A stretch of DNA of 64,000 nt, taken from Hirudinaria manillensis (Eukaryota; Annelida; Clitellata; Hirudinida; Hirudinidae). The DNA lies in the NCBI GenBank assembly GCA_034509925.1, contig CM067537.1, forward strand, positions 5,828,001 through 5,892,000, in the 5' to 3' direction. A program made the translations under genes and the position numbers. Of the stretch, positions 11,870-26,123 are shown piece after piece (position 1 is the stretch's first letter; every line of letters starts with the position of its first letter). Below the pieces are notes generated by a model, which was not told where the DNA came from, made no database searches, and worked only from the letters and a program-made list of their open reading frames with translations.

Positions 11870-14826
11870 TATATTATGTTGGACATTACACAAAATTCAC
11901 CATTTTGATTTAGAAGTGATAAGTTGTTTGTTTAAAGGTTTATACATGGAGATTTTGGATGTTTTCTTGAACAAGACCTCAATTTGTTTTGCACAGTAAA
12001 TCTTTGAACAAAATTTAACTATGTAAATTCTGGAGTTGAATTGCATGACTTTTTTGTCAAACTGTTTTGAGTTAATTGCTCCAGAACCAATTCATTGCAC
12101 AGATGTAATTTATATCCAAGACCTGTGTTTAATCAATTGAAACCAAACAAAGAGTAGACCTCGGTCATTTGTTCATCAGTTACTTTTTGTTCCTTTGAAT
12201 AACAAATATTGAGACAATAATTATAGTTTTATGTTTTGAGTAAATAAGACTCAATCAAACAACTACTAAGTTGTTTTCTGGGAAACACATGTAAGTAAGT
12301 TACTTTGAACTGCAACATAGAAACATGAAAAGGAAGGTTCCATTGCTTGTTTGAGATGTATGTGGCAAAAATTCTAATTGGAACGAATTCTTTTGGAATG
12401 TACTGAAAAAGGATTATTAGGCCAATGGTGATGAAATCACAGATACGATGCTTATATGATTTGCAGAAAATGTATCTAGGTGATTGCAACCTGTGTTTTT
12501 AGGACAATAAGATAAAATTCATTTCATATGTGCAGTAGCTAAAGCAAAAAGTGTATTTGCAGTTGAATTCAGGTATGATCAATGGAATGGAAATATAATT
12601 GAAGCTGGTGATCTTTAAAGGTAGATCCACAAACAGTCAAAATCAAACTATTTCTTTTTCTCAAACTAATTGTTACACTGGTGTCAAGGAAAAAAACAAA
12701 AACGAAAAAAAATCTACGTTGCTCTTCTTAAAATGATCCACGTTCGACATCAAATTAACACAAGTCTTGAAAGAAGGCTTTGAAAATGTCAGATATTTTG
12801 TTCAACAATTAGCCTCACATTCTGGGACACGTTTTACTTTGCCATAATCTTGCTTTCTCAAGCATTAAGCTCAATGCTTGTTTTGTTCTCCCTGTGACAT
12901 CCTGCTATTCCTCTGGCACCGGGTTTTCTACTTTCTTCTTTAACAAGGTGGCTTGTTCGTCGGTCCGTGAAACGCGCCTACTAAACCCCAGGCGGGAAAG
13001 TAGAGGCCCGCGAATTACGGAGCTAATTAATTAACTCATGAAATCCACCGACTGCATTCATAATTTTAACGGCATTTTCTGACTTTCGCTCACATATGAG
13101 ATTCTTTTCAAGTTCTGTTCTCTGATCTATTTCGATGAGCATTGGTTAAACACCATATGAAATGCAAATAGACTGATTGAATTGCAATGCGACCAAGCAC
13201 CAACAATGGAAAGGAACTGCTTATCACATGGGCAGAAAGTTTGACGTGGGAGCCTCCGATTGCTGACATGATTCTAAGCTTTTCAGTTAAATGCTCAGCA
13301 GCATAGTTAAAGTACAAGTACAGTATCGAACCCGAAACGCTGGTGGGGTCAAAACTTAGAGGAGGGAAAATATTTGAAAGGGAAAGCCCCTCCTGGAGAA
13401 AATGAATATTCAATGTAGGGATTACACCTTCCTCCTCAGGTGGCCAAAACAAAATTGATTTCTTCTATAGACTTTGGATTCGCTACTAGATAAGTTTGCT
13501 AGTGTGGGACCGAAATACCTATAATTATTACTATGGAAATTTAGTAATCGGCGAATGTGAAGCCAATGATAAATTTCTGGTTTGTGTATGGCGTGGTATT
13601 GATATTCTTCATTTGGTTTTCGTAAGCTACTTTAGAATTTTTAATAAGCTCAATAGAAAACTACAAACATTTGTTTTAATGTGTGACAAAAAAGCAACGG
13701 AAATGCCCATTTTGGTACTGCTTGTCAGCTTTTGTCATAAAATCTGACGGTTGCGTTCTCTTGACTAATGAAACGGACCCTAAAATTTCAGTAGCCTATT
13801 AACTAATTTCTAAAATATTCTGGAAAATCTCTCATAGATAGGCCGGTCTAGGCTCGGCCCTTGGACTATTAGCTACCGAATAGGTTCTATACAAACAACA
13901 CTTCCAACAGCTCCGCCGGCGAGATGGTTGTGATGATATGGAAGGTGGCCAATGGATGCTCTGAGTTTAAAACTTTTTAAATTGTAAATGACACTAAGCA
14001 CATTAGGATGTAGGAGTCGATAATTTTCCGAATTGATTTCTTTAGATGCGATCACAATTTGCTTTGTTTTTAATATCAGCCGTTTTAGTCACAATAAACC
14101 AGAGTTGGATGATATTCCTCCATCGCGATTGATAGATATACAATGACAGACGATTCACTAGTTTCAAAATTTACATCTGGTTTAGAATTGGACTTGGGGT
14201 AAGATGTTTGATTCAGTTTAAATGTGTTAAATTTGCGAGGTTTACGTCACACATTTTATATTTAGAAAGGAAAAGAGAAAGAATATAGATTGCCTTCTGG
14301 TTTGTGATTTACTCTTTAAATGAACATTATAATATATTTGTCATATGAACAGATTTTCCAATTTGTGAAGAGATGATTGATATATTATGAGTGATGTATA
14401 ACTTTGACAGACTTTTTTCACTTTATTTCAATTACAAGGTGATTTCAAAACATTTTAGGTGATTTTATAGCAGTGAATGCTTTGGGGGTACATTAGGGTG
14501 ATATATATTCTGATTTTTTAAAAGTTTATTTCTGTCATTCATTGTCAATCTTTTTTAAATCTGACACATATGTTACATATATTATTTATTGTTCTTCATT
14601 ATTATTGGATCATAGTTCTTCAAGTGAAATATTTATCTGAAAGACCTGCACTTTATAATGTCATCACTTTCTAAATGCATACTTTTTCAGTAGGGAATTT
14701 GCCTAGTTCTTCAAAATAATAATAATAAGATTAATAATGACAAGAGAATGAAGAAGGAGGAGAATATGTTTATAAATTCATTTATTCTGATTGCATTAGA
14801 ATAGATTTACCATTTGAAATTTTCAG
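11870..14826. other. Long spacer before the RFX gene; candidate first exon
   Basis: I see no supported gene in most of this stretch. Minus-strand frames of 86 and 114 codons at 12229 and 13108 show no recognisable motif. A candidate RFX first exon lies at 14143-14198: ATG, then MTDDSLVSKFTSGLELDL, then a GTAAGA donor. Its end phase does not match the acceptor at 14826, so either another small exon intervenes or this is not the start. Confidence 0.3.
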
Positions 14827-17800
14827 GCTGAAATATCAAAGCTCAACCATGTTGAGAAGCTCTTACTCTACCTAAAGCTTCCAGGAGAGACAAATATCTT
14901 CAAATCTAGGTGAATGTTGAGCTCAAAATTTGTTAAGAACTTTTAGAAACCTTGATTATTTCGGAACTCAGTATATTCATAGTGCATAATAACTTATGTA
15001 TTTCTTATTTATTACTTGATGTTAGCGAGAACTAGTGATCGACCGGGGTGACAATTTTAGCTGGGACCGGGGTAGGGGGAGCGGTTGCCGGGGGCAGCCG
15101 GGACCGGGGTTGAAGCCGGGGTTAGGGAGGCCATCTATAACAACGTTAACTAACGGTGCTTTTATTCTCTAAACATATTGTAAACGTCAAATAATATATA
15201 AGTATGCTTATTATGTCAAAGAGAATCTGTAAAACCTGTAATAAAAAAAAATTTTTCACAACGACAACTCTTCCACGCTCCATTGCGAAAACTTAGAAAA
15301 ACATTAAATCGTTGATGGAATCTCATGAAAATCAAATCTTGTTGAATACTAATTGATTACTGTTTTGTGAAGGCCATAGTGATGTAAGTTAAACGGTAAT
15401 TTTTTTAAAACTCATAGTTTTAAGGACATCATTCCAGGTTCCAGCCGATGATGTTTATTTAACTCCATCGAGTTAAGGAAACTTTCTCAGGCTCCTTTCG
15501 ATGGGAGGGTGCCTGCATCTTGTTCAGGAACAGAGGAGGGCCATTCAAGGAAGGACAACGACCTGTGGGAAGAAGTATTGAGAGAAGAAGCTTCCGAAAT
15601 TACGGGAAAGAAAGCACCCGAAGCAGAGAGGGAATTGGAGGCTTACCTTTCAAAAACGCGCATAAATAGAACGGATGACCCACTGGCCTACTGGAAAATT
15701 TACAGGAGCGAGTTACCAGGCTTGGCGAAGCTGGCAAGGATTTACCTAAGCCCACCTCCCAGTTCAAGTGATAGTGAACGGGAGTTTTAAGTGGCACAGT
15801 CTATTCAAAAAGGGAGAGTGTTGCCCAAAAATGTTGAAACTTTAGTATTCATTAAGTATAACTTAAGAGCTCTATCGTACTCCACTAATTTGCCGGCTGT
15901 ACCTGAGGACTTTAACTCTCCGAACGATATATTTTATGATTCGTCGGATGATGAATAAATTTTATTTAAGTTGACAAAGCTAAAAATTCGACTTTTGTTT
16001 ACCCCTGGCTAAACCCCGGTTGAATTTAAGCCGGAGCGGGACCGGGGCCGGGGAATGTTAAAAAGCCGGGACCGGGGCCGGGGAATGTTAAAAAGCCGGG
16101 ACCGGGGCCGGGACCCCGGTGGTAAAAAGGCCGGGGTTCAGCCGGGTCCGGGGTCCCCGGTCGTTCACTAGTGAGAACTGTTGCCAATGTATCATTTCAT
16201 AGCTAAAGGATTTTTTCTTCTTGTTAAAGGTGTCTTCAAAATTTACCTGGCTTATTATAATTATTTATTCCAAGTTCTTTTCAGTTAAGAATGCTCTGTT
16301 AAATTCAATTTCAGTTTCTATTAATGATTTTTAATTCACACTTGAAAAATTTATTAGAGTTTGGTCAATTTCGAATTTAGTTTTTGTATCCCATGCAAAG
16401 TTACTTTGTTAGATGTAAGTATTGCAAGGATTAAGTTACATTTTAAGCATTTATATGGAATTTCAAGCTTATTCTAAATGTTTTTAGTCTCTAGCCTTAT
16501 TTTACCTTAGATCAAGAAGAGATACTGAAGCTGAATCTATTTCAATACAGTGGATAAAAACTCATTTGAAACCTGATCCAAACTTTTCCCTTCTAAAGAA
16601 AAATGTTTATGAAAATTATAAGTTTGTTTGGACTTGGTTTGATCAAATTGGTTTGTTTATATGAATTATTGAAATTTGTCATTTAAGGTCTTTCTGTATA
16701 TCCAATAAATATCCTGCCGTATCACTCAATGACTTTGGCAAAAACTTACGTTCAACAATGAAAACCGTCCATCATCGCAGGCTCGGAAGAAGAGGAGAAG
16801 CACTGTGAATATTTCATATATGGATTTTTATGATTTATAATTTATAAAGTCTTGTCATTTGTAGATATGCTTATGCTGGTGTGAATTACATTGAAGAGAC
16901 TAAGCCGTTCATAATACCAGACTTGTTAAAGAATACAGAAGTAAAAATGTCCTGGAAAGTTTCCTTTTCGTTATTTTCCAAATGTTCATATCTTAATTTG
17001 CAGCTGGTTAAACAAAGGGGCAATTGCAGTGGCTCTGAAGATGACAACATCGAGAGCGATTGTGATGATTTGAATGATCAAGTGGACAATGATGTTGCTG
17101 AAACTGACAGAAAATGGAAGAATTGTGTCAGTTTAGCAGTCAGAAATCTTATCTTGGAATGGGCTGAAAAAGTCATTGATAAGAGCATTAAATTCAAAAA
17201 GTAGGTTAATTTTTACAGGTCATGAAGTTGACTTTATTACAACCTAATCCTAACTCTAACCCTGAAAATCACTAATTTTAAGATGCCATGTACATTAAAC
17301 ATTAAGAAATATTATTAAAGAAAATCTTTTGTGATACATTAAAGAGCCACTTTTAAAAATTAAGCTATGATTTGAAGCAAAAAATCTCCAGCAAAACTGA
17401 TCATGTGATGTTTTTTAGGTACAAAGAACTTGCTGAACATCTTTTCACTCAAAATTTTATTAACAAAAAATCCAGAGATGCTTATATCTTATTGTCTGAT
17501 ATGAGACAATCAGGAAAAAGTAAAGTCATTCTCCCAAAAACAAGTGCAGAGTTTTTTGAGTTTTCAATTGCTTGAATAATTAATGTCCTTCATTTTATAA
17601 GTTCACATAGATTTCTTGTCACGGTTTTGTGAATTCATAGTATTGGTTCTCTGTTTAGTTATAAAATATATTGCTATTCATTCAAAATCAAGTTCATTGA
17701 CTTTTTCCCCATCAGTTAATTGTAAAATTAGAATTAAATTCATTTAATTTGTGTAATTGATTTCTGATTCAACAATTTAATACATGCTCGATCATGCAAT

Positions 17801-20673
17801 TATTTATTGTAGCTTCTTCATGTGGCAATTGTAGTTCGAGTTCTCTGAAACCAGAGGAAGCTATGCAAAATCAGACGAAGCAGAAACTTTTCAATACCTT
17901 GACTAAGCGTGATGAATTGAGACAACAGAAGAAGAGAGCCAAGCAAGAGGAGTTGGTTCCAAATGCCGAGCAAAATGCTCGCAGCTGTTCTAAAAGCTAT
18001 TTTAAACCCAGAACTTTATCATCATCTTGTGAAATGTCTGCCAATGCTGTACCAACTGCGAGAGGCTCTTTGACATCAAGTTCTAGATCAAATGCCATTG
18101 CTCCAAAAAGACCCGCTTCAGCTCATCAGAAAGTCATTCTTCCAAAGATTGCTAAAATCCAGGATTCTGCATTTAAGCAAGGGTCTGGTCCCGAGGTCTC
18201 CAACAGTTCGTCGATGAGTCAGTTTCTTCTCCTACAATCTAGGGCACCCAATCATTCCACCATTGCTCCGGTTGTGATCGCTTTAGTTTCTAATCAATCT
18301 GCTTTACCTCATAATCAAGGATTGCAGGTTCAACAAAGATCATCAAAAAGCCAAGATGGAATCATTGTCATGCAACAGCCAGATGTCCAGCAGAAAGTTA
18401 GGCAGCCTCTGAATGTTCAGAGACCGTTGACTTTTGGCAGTGGTGTCGTCGAAAACATTCTTCCAAAGCCAGATGAAGTGCAAAATTCTGGAATGCAATC
18501 TCTGGTTGAAAATCAACCCAGTATGACCTCAAATGACAATCTGCCTGCCCCTGAGGTACTTAAAAAGGTTTATAAAGATTCAAAATTTATAGCATCGGTA
18601 TTAAATGATGCCGCAAGCAATCCCTTTGGGTCGCAAAGTTCGACAAATGTAAATAATAACAGAACTCCAGTAAACTCCAATTTAATGGATGTTCCAAACA
18701 AGAACAAAACTACTTCTTCAATCAAAAATAAGTTTTCTAATCAGACCGTCTCCTCCCTTTTAAATCGCCAGAGAAACTCAGGACCAAATTCATTCAATTC
18801 TTCATCTTTTAAGTTGGCTTCAGATAAAAGACCGGTCTCCAAGATTCTTCAAGATAAAAGAGAAAAGCTCTCCTATTTTCTTAAATATATTCCAAATGTT
18901 CCTGATTTCTCCAAAGATTCTAACCATCAACTGCAAATTAAGCTGAATAATAATATCCAAAAAATCAATCCTAAAAACTTGGTTCTTTCTCTCTCTGCCA
19001 ATCAGGCTAAAGAAATAAGCGTTAATCAACTTTGCAAAGACGGTGCTAAAGCTTTTAACTCAGCCATAGTTAGCAACAACACTAAACACACTGAGAGTTT
19101 ACAGAATGCAAACCTTGGGGTTGTTGGTGGAATGAGTGACAGAGCAAGTCAAATTATTCCAGATAAATCTGAAGCTTTTATTAAAATGACATCAGCTACC
19201 TCAGATTCTCAGAAGGCTATGAAATCTCAGTTACTTCAAATTCTCAATGAACCAATAATACATCCAGATGGATCTGTCATCTTCCAAAAGAATTCTGACC
19301 CCTCAGAAATTCTATCTTGGTTTGAATCCCAAGAAAACAGTGGCATCAGTGACAAAGGTGCTGCTTGTATTTATAACAGAATTAGGAATGGAACAAAGAA
19401 ATCTGATAGGCTTTTGTTCCAAAGCTATGATTCCAAGACTTGTTCTAAAGATGATTCCAGTGACAACTTATCAGTCTGTTCTCCATCCATTTTTCTCAAT
19501 GACAAAGGAAATGATGATTTGCTCATGCCTTACAATAACAACTTTGCACAGAATTTAACGTTCCAGCAGCTCAGTGAAGCTCTGAAGTCGGATTCGGAGA
19601 GAATGGATTTTCTTAAAATCTCAAAGCACCATTTGTGTTCCTCTCCAAATTCTTTCAAACAGCAAGAAAACAGACCTATTTCTGCCTCCATAATGACAAG
19701 AGCAGGATTCGATGAAACCTTCAAGTCGTCTTTGTGCTCCAGTAGGCCGAGTACTGTGGCGTCCACCATAATCGACGAGGTCGACAAGTTGTGCGATGAT
19801 AAACTAAAAAGTGATGGGTTGTGTTTTACTCCAGTGCAAATGGTGGAAAGTATTTCACCTCTGTCTAGTGTTAAACATCCTCAGCCATTAGTAGCCACAA
19901 TGCCAACCAAGTCTTTGTTAATCAATACTAATTCTGCCTCAAAATGTAGTGAACCAAGCTGGATTAGCCTGAACACTTGCGATCACTCTGGTAAAAGAAC
20001 CAATCCCGGAAGTTTTGTTCCTTATGCTAGTAGCTGTGTAATAAGTTTAACAGGGTCTCAGGTAACGTCAAAGAAGTCGTCACAAAGAGAACCAGAAGCC
20101 ATTGATCAGATGCTCATATCGGACGAAAGCTTATTTGTATATTTATCGAGCGAAAGACAAAGACATAGCTCGGCAAACGAGACGTCGACTGGCTCCGTTA
20201 ACGATCCTTGGATGGTTAACAGTACTGCAGGACCTGAGGCAGAGATTGATGCCATTTTACAACAGGGATTCAATGAATCCATTTCTAGTTCATCTGCTGG
20301 ACAGCTTTGGCGATGCCATTCAGAACCGGCCAAATATCGCATTCCTTTGGCGTCCCCCGAGAATGTTCTTATCGGAAGCGATGAAGTTAGCATCAGAATT
20401 AGGGATGATAAATTGAGTGACTTACAAGATAAGGATATCGGTCTGGGTGATATTGGTACTTCAAATAATTTGGGAATCTATTTTGAAGATGAAGATATCG
20501 ATAACTTTAACATATGGAGCAGCTCAAATGGGATTAGTGAGATCTCTCCATCTAAGTCAAATATGCCTAAGATTCAAGAATCCAATGAATTCCTGGCTCC
20601 AGATAAAGACATTGAGTTCCTTGTTGATGAAAACAGTTCAAGGGTGTTGAGCAGTGAAAATGGTGGCATTTAA
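14827..20673 (+). CDS. RFX5/RFX7-type winged-helix transcription factor
   Basis: Exons 14827-14909, 16511-16621, 16688-16804, 16865-16940, 17004-17200, 17419-17519 and 17813-20673, phases consistent, about 1,181 residues plus an unresolved first exon. The N-terminal segment HVEKLLLYLKLP matches the short motif in front of the RFX domain in RFX5 and RFX7. The RFX DNA-binding domain spans exons 2-4: QWIKTHLKPDPNFSLLKKNV, the recognition segment HHRRLGRRGEALYAYAGVNY. The downstream helix NLILEWAEKVID matches RFX7 (human CEWAQKVL). The last exon encodes a long Ser/Asn/Gln-rich, low-complexity tail with a basic KR-rich stretch near its start and acidic patches near its end. RFX7 binds X-box DNA as a tumour-suppressive activator. 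RFX7 is the better fit than RFX5 because of length, but one-to-one orthology is not proven. Confidence 0.9.
15025..15032 (+). repeat. Left target-site duplication of hAT element
   Basis: The 8 bases gcgagaac directly outside the left inverted repeat match gtgagaac at 16171-16178 at 7 of 8 positions. Eight-base duplications are the hallmark of hAT insertion. Confidence 0.75.
15033..16170 (+). mobile_element. Internally deleted hAT DNA transposon in RFX intron
   Basis: An 1,138-bp element with terminal inverted repeats beginning TAGTGATCGACCGGGG at the left and TAGTGAACGACCGGGG read inward from the right; one mismatch in 16. Its ends are strikingly GC-rich (runs of CCGGGG) against an AT-rich host. 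The only coding remnant, from about 15509 to 15957, is the C-terminal hAT dimerisation region (DPLAYWKIYRSELPGLAKLA then SSSDSEREF, then LPKNVETLVFIKYNLRAL). It is interrupted by one in-frame TAA at 15788-15790, where the family normally has Ser. The N-terminal BED finger and most of the catalytic domain are gone, so the copy cannot move by itself. It lies in the intron between RFX exons 14909 and 16511. Confidence 0.85.
16038..16127 (+). repeat. 30-bp GC-rich tandem repeat inside hAT end
   Basis: Inside the right end of the hAT element a 30-bp unit (accggggccggggaatgtta and ten more bases) recurs at 16041 and 16071, with a partial third copy at 16101. Subterminal repeats like this are typical transposase-binding arrays in hAT elements. 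Confidence 0.7.
16171..16178 (+). repeat. Right target-site duplication of hAT element
   Basis: gtgagaac, paired with 15025-15032; a single substitution separates the two copies, implying some age since insertion. Confidence 0.75.
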
Positions 20674-20833
20674 GTTACGGACCTGTCCAAGAACTTATAA
20701 AGTCCATTGAGTAACTTTTCAAATAATATTGTGGAATGGCATGTCCATTTTTCGTCCATATTGTGATTTTTAAAAATTGTTTTATTTTGGAACATTCAAA
20801 TATTTTTACATTTTCAACTCAAGTAATGACTTT

Positions 20834-20839
20834 AATAAA
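20834..20839 (+). promoter_or_regulatory. Poly(A) signal AATAAA
   Basis: AATAAA about 160 bp after the RFX stop codon; the likely transcript end. Confidence 0.45.
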
Positions 20840-22215
20840 ATCATTTTATTCAACTTGCAAAACCCCGTTCATAGGAAATAATGTGATGCAAAATGTCAAG
20901 GTAATCTTTTACTAATGCTAAGATCTTCCAACGATGTGAGTTTGAGTGATCCAGGAATGACTATGCCAGGAAGTTGTCTTATGGCATCACTATCTTGTTT
21001 CTGACTGATTAGAATTTTCTGACAATTGTTATGCTAGCTGGCTTTCTTGCGGTGCGTGGCTTCTGACGATACCATTTTGGCTTTTACTCCGTGAAAACTT
21101 GTTGCATCTCATCTTATACGGGTGTTTTCCCTTATAAGATGTGTTGGGAATTTTAATGGTGCTTGAGTTTGGAACATGCTTTCACAGTTGAGGTTTGCCA
21201 AAAGCAACATTCAGATGTCTGATAGACCAGAACAAACCCAATACGTCTTTTAATGAGTGTCTCTTGCTTACTCGATCGAACGTTGGAAAACGAACACAAT
21301 GTCCCAACTTGAGTGAATCCTGGAAAGCGATTAAAATTAGGTGATCCATCTCGCTAAGAGCAAATCCGGTACCGGATCTCAGTTATGATAGCAATGTGAT
21401 ATTAACGGCATGATACACTTCCGGTTTTAAATAGAATTATACGATATGACAATTTCACTAAGAGAATATTGGTATTATTGTTGTTTTGGCAGTTGGCGAT
21501 AACCTGCAGACGACGGGAAGAAGATTTAAGGTGGCAACAATGTCTGCAGACTAGAACAATCCAACGGTCAATTTGTGGAAAGGAGGCCGCACTCAGTGGC
21601 TATGCCCTCGACTGTTGGTCCGCTCCCCTCCCGGGAAAAGCTGAATTGCCACATAGGTATTATGAAGTCGCACATCTGTGGTATTAATGATCACTTTCAA
21701 GTAAGGGAAAAATTTTTCTTGATCCTTTGACGGATTTGGGATTTTATTTTTTTAGAGATTGGCAACTTAAGTTATCAGTTGCCATGTACTAGTTTAGTTT
21801 GGGGAAAGAATGCTAAAGTACAAAAATTCGATTTTAGTCTATGTATAGTTTCCAAAGCAAGAGTGTAATTACGATAATTGAAATAATCAGTAAATAAGAG
21901 GCTTTGTCCATATGAAGATCGCATTAACACCCGCAAACATTTTATTATGATTTTATCTAATTTTAAAAATATGTTTTAATTTATTTCATGTTAGAAAAAT
22001 TTCTTTTACAAAAAAAAGTTTTTTGTTAATCAATACGTATCATGATAATGATTGCGGTCACTTAAGGGCGTCTGGTCCCTGCGGTTTCTGTGTGGGATTG
22101 TTTTCTTGGCACTGGATTTCCGTTTTCAGGCTGGTATTTGCTTAGTTGTGCTGCGTCATTCCTAGCTTCCCGCTTAGTAATTATAAGGACTTTTTTTTTA
22201 GATAGCTTTTAAAGA
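20840..22215. other. Spacer; candidate pyruvate kinase 5' UTR exon
   Basis: No recognisable protein. A more GC-rich stretch at about 21480-21698 ends at a good donor (CAA followed by GTAAGG), and a polypyrimidine-rich acceptor sits at 22190-22201, just before the pyruvate kinase start codon. This suggests a noncoding first exon and a 5' UTR intron for that gene. A 72-codon frame at 21469 shows no family motif. Confidence 0.35.
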
Positions 22216-25436
<3,221 letters not shown>

Positions 25437-26123
25437 TCGCCTGGCGAGACATGCGGCCGAGCGATGGTGTAGCCTCTGACGATCGTTGTTTCATTTAAGT
25501 CAATAGTTTTCTTTTTTTTCTCTCAGTTTGTTATTTGCCATGGTCAGCAATAACTTTGGATTATTTAACTAAGCATTACAAGATGCAATGTTCCCTTACA
25601 CAGTCATGACCTGACCAGATTAGGTAAAAGTGTTTATGTACTTATCATTCGACCAATTGGTTTGAGATCACTCTCAGTTCACATCAATGTTCAGATGGCA
25701 TTCCTAAGATTTAAATATTCCATCATCACCTCGGAATTACATTACCAGATTATTTCCACTTGGTTTACTTTTTAATGCTCTAACAATAAATGTATTTCAA
25801 TGCTTTGGGATGATTTTTATTAATAACTAGTTTTTGACATCCTTTTCGCTGGGTGGCCCTCTCGCCGGCGATGGTAACGATCGTTGCGGCATCGCTTTTA
25901 CATGATATAGTTGTAGCATATATGTGAAACATATATATGAAACACTCCTCCAATCGAGCAAAATTTTGTGTCAAAATTTCAAAGCAATTGTTTAAGTACT
26001 TTCAGAGAACATTTGCATGATACAAAACACAATGCATTTTTATTCTGTTTATTAATTTTTATTAATAATTCCCATGACCTGTGATTTTATAATAATAATA
26101 ATAATAACAATTCCCACAAAAAC
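25437..26123. other. Tail-to-tail 3' UTRs of pyruvate kinase and NBAS
   Basis: A pyruvate kinase poly(A) signal (AATAAA) lies at 25785-25790. Minus-strand AATAAA motifs for NBAS lie at 26048-26053 and 26058-26063. The two transcripts therefore end within about 260 bp of each other. A short TAA microsatellite follows at about 26090-26106. Confidence 0.5.

Noticed and set aside
12229-12489. 86-codon minus-strand frame
   Set aside because: Hydrophobic AT-rich composition without motif; treated as chance.
12900-13020. GC-rich patch with short palindromes, considered as a tRNA or 5S gene
   Set aside because: No cloverleaf or internal promoter boxes could be fitted.
13108-13452. 114-codon minus-strand frame
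   Set aside because: No recognisable domain, no clear splice partners or poly(A) signal; could be chance in a spacer.
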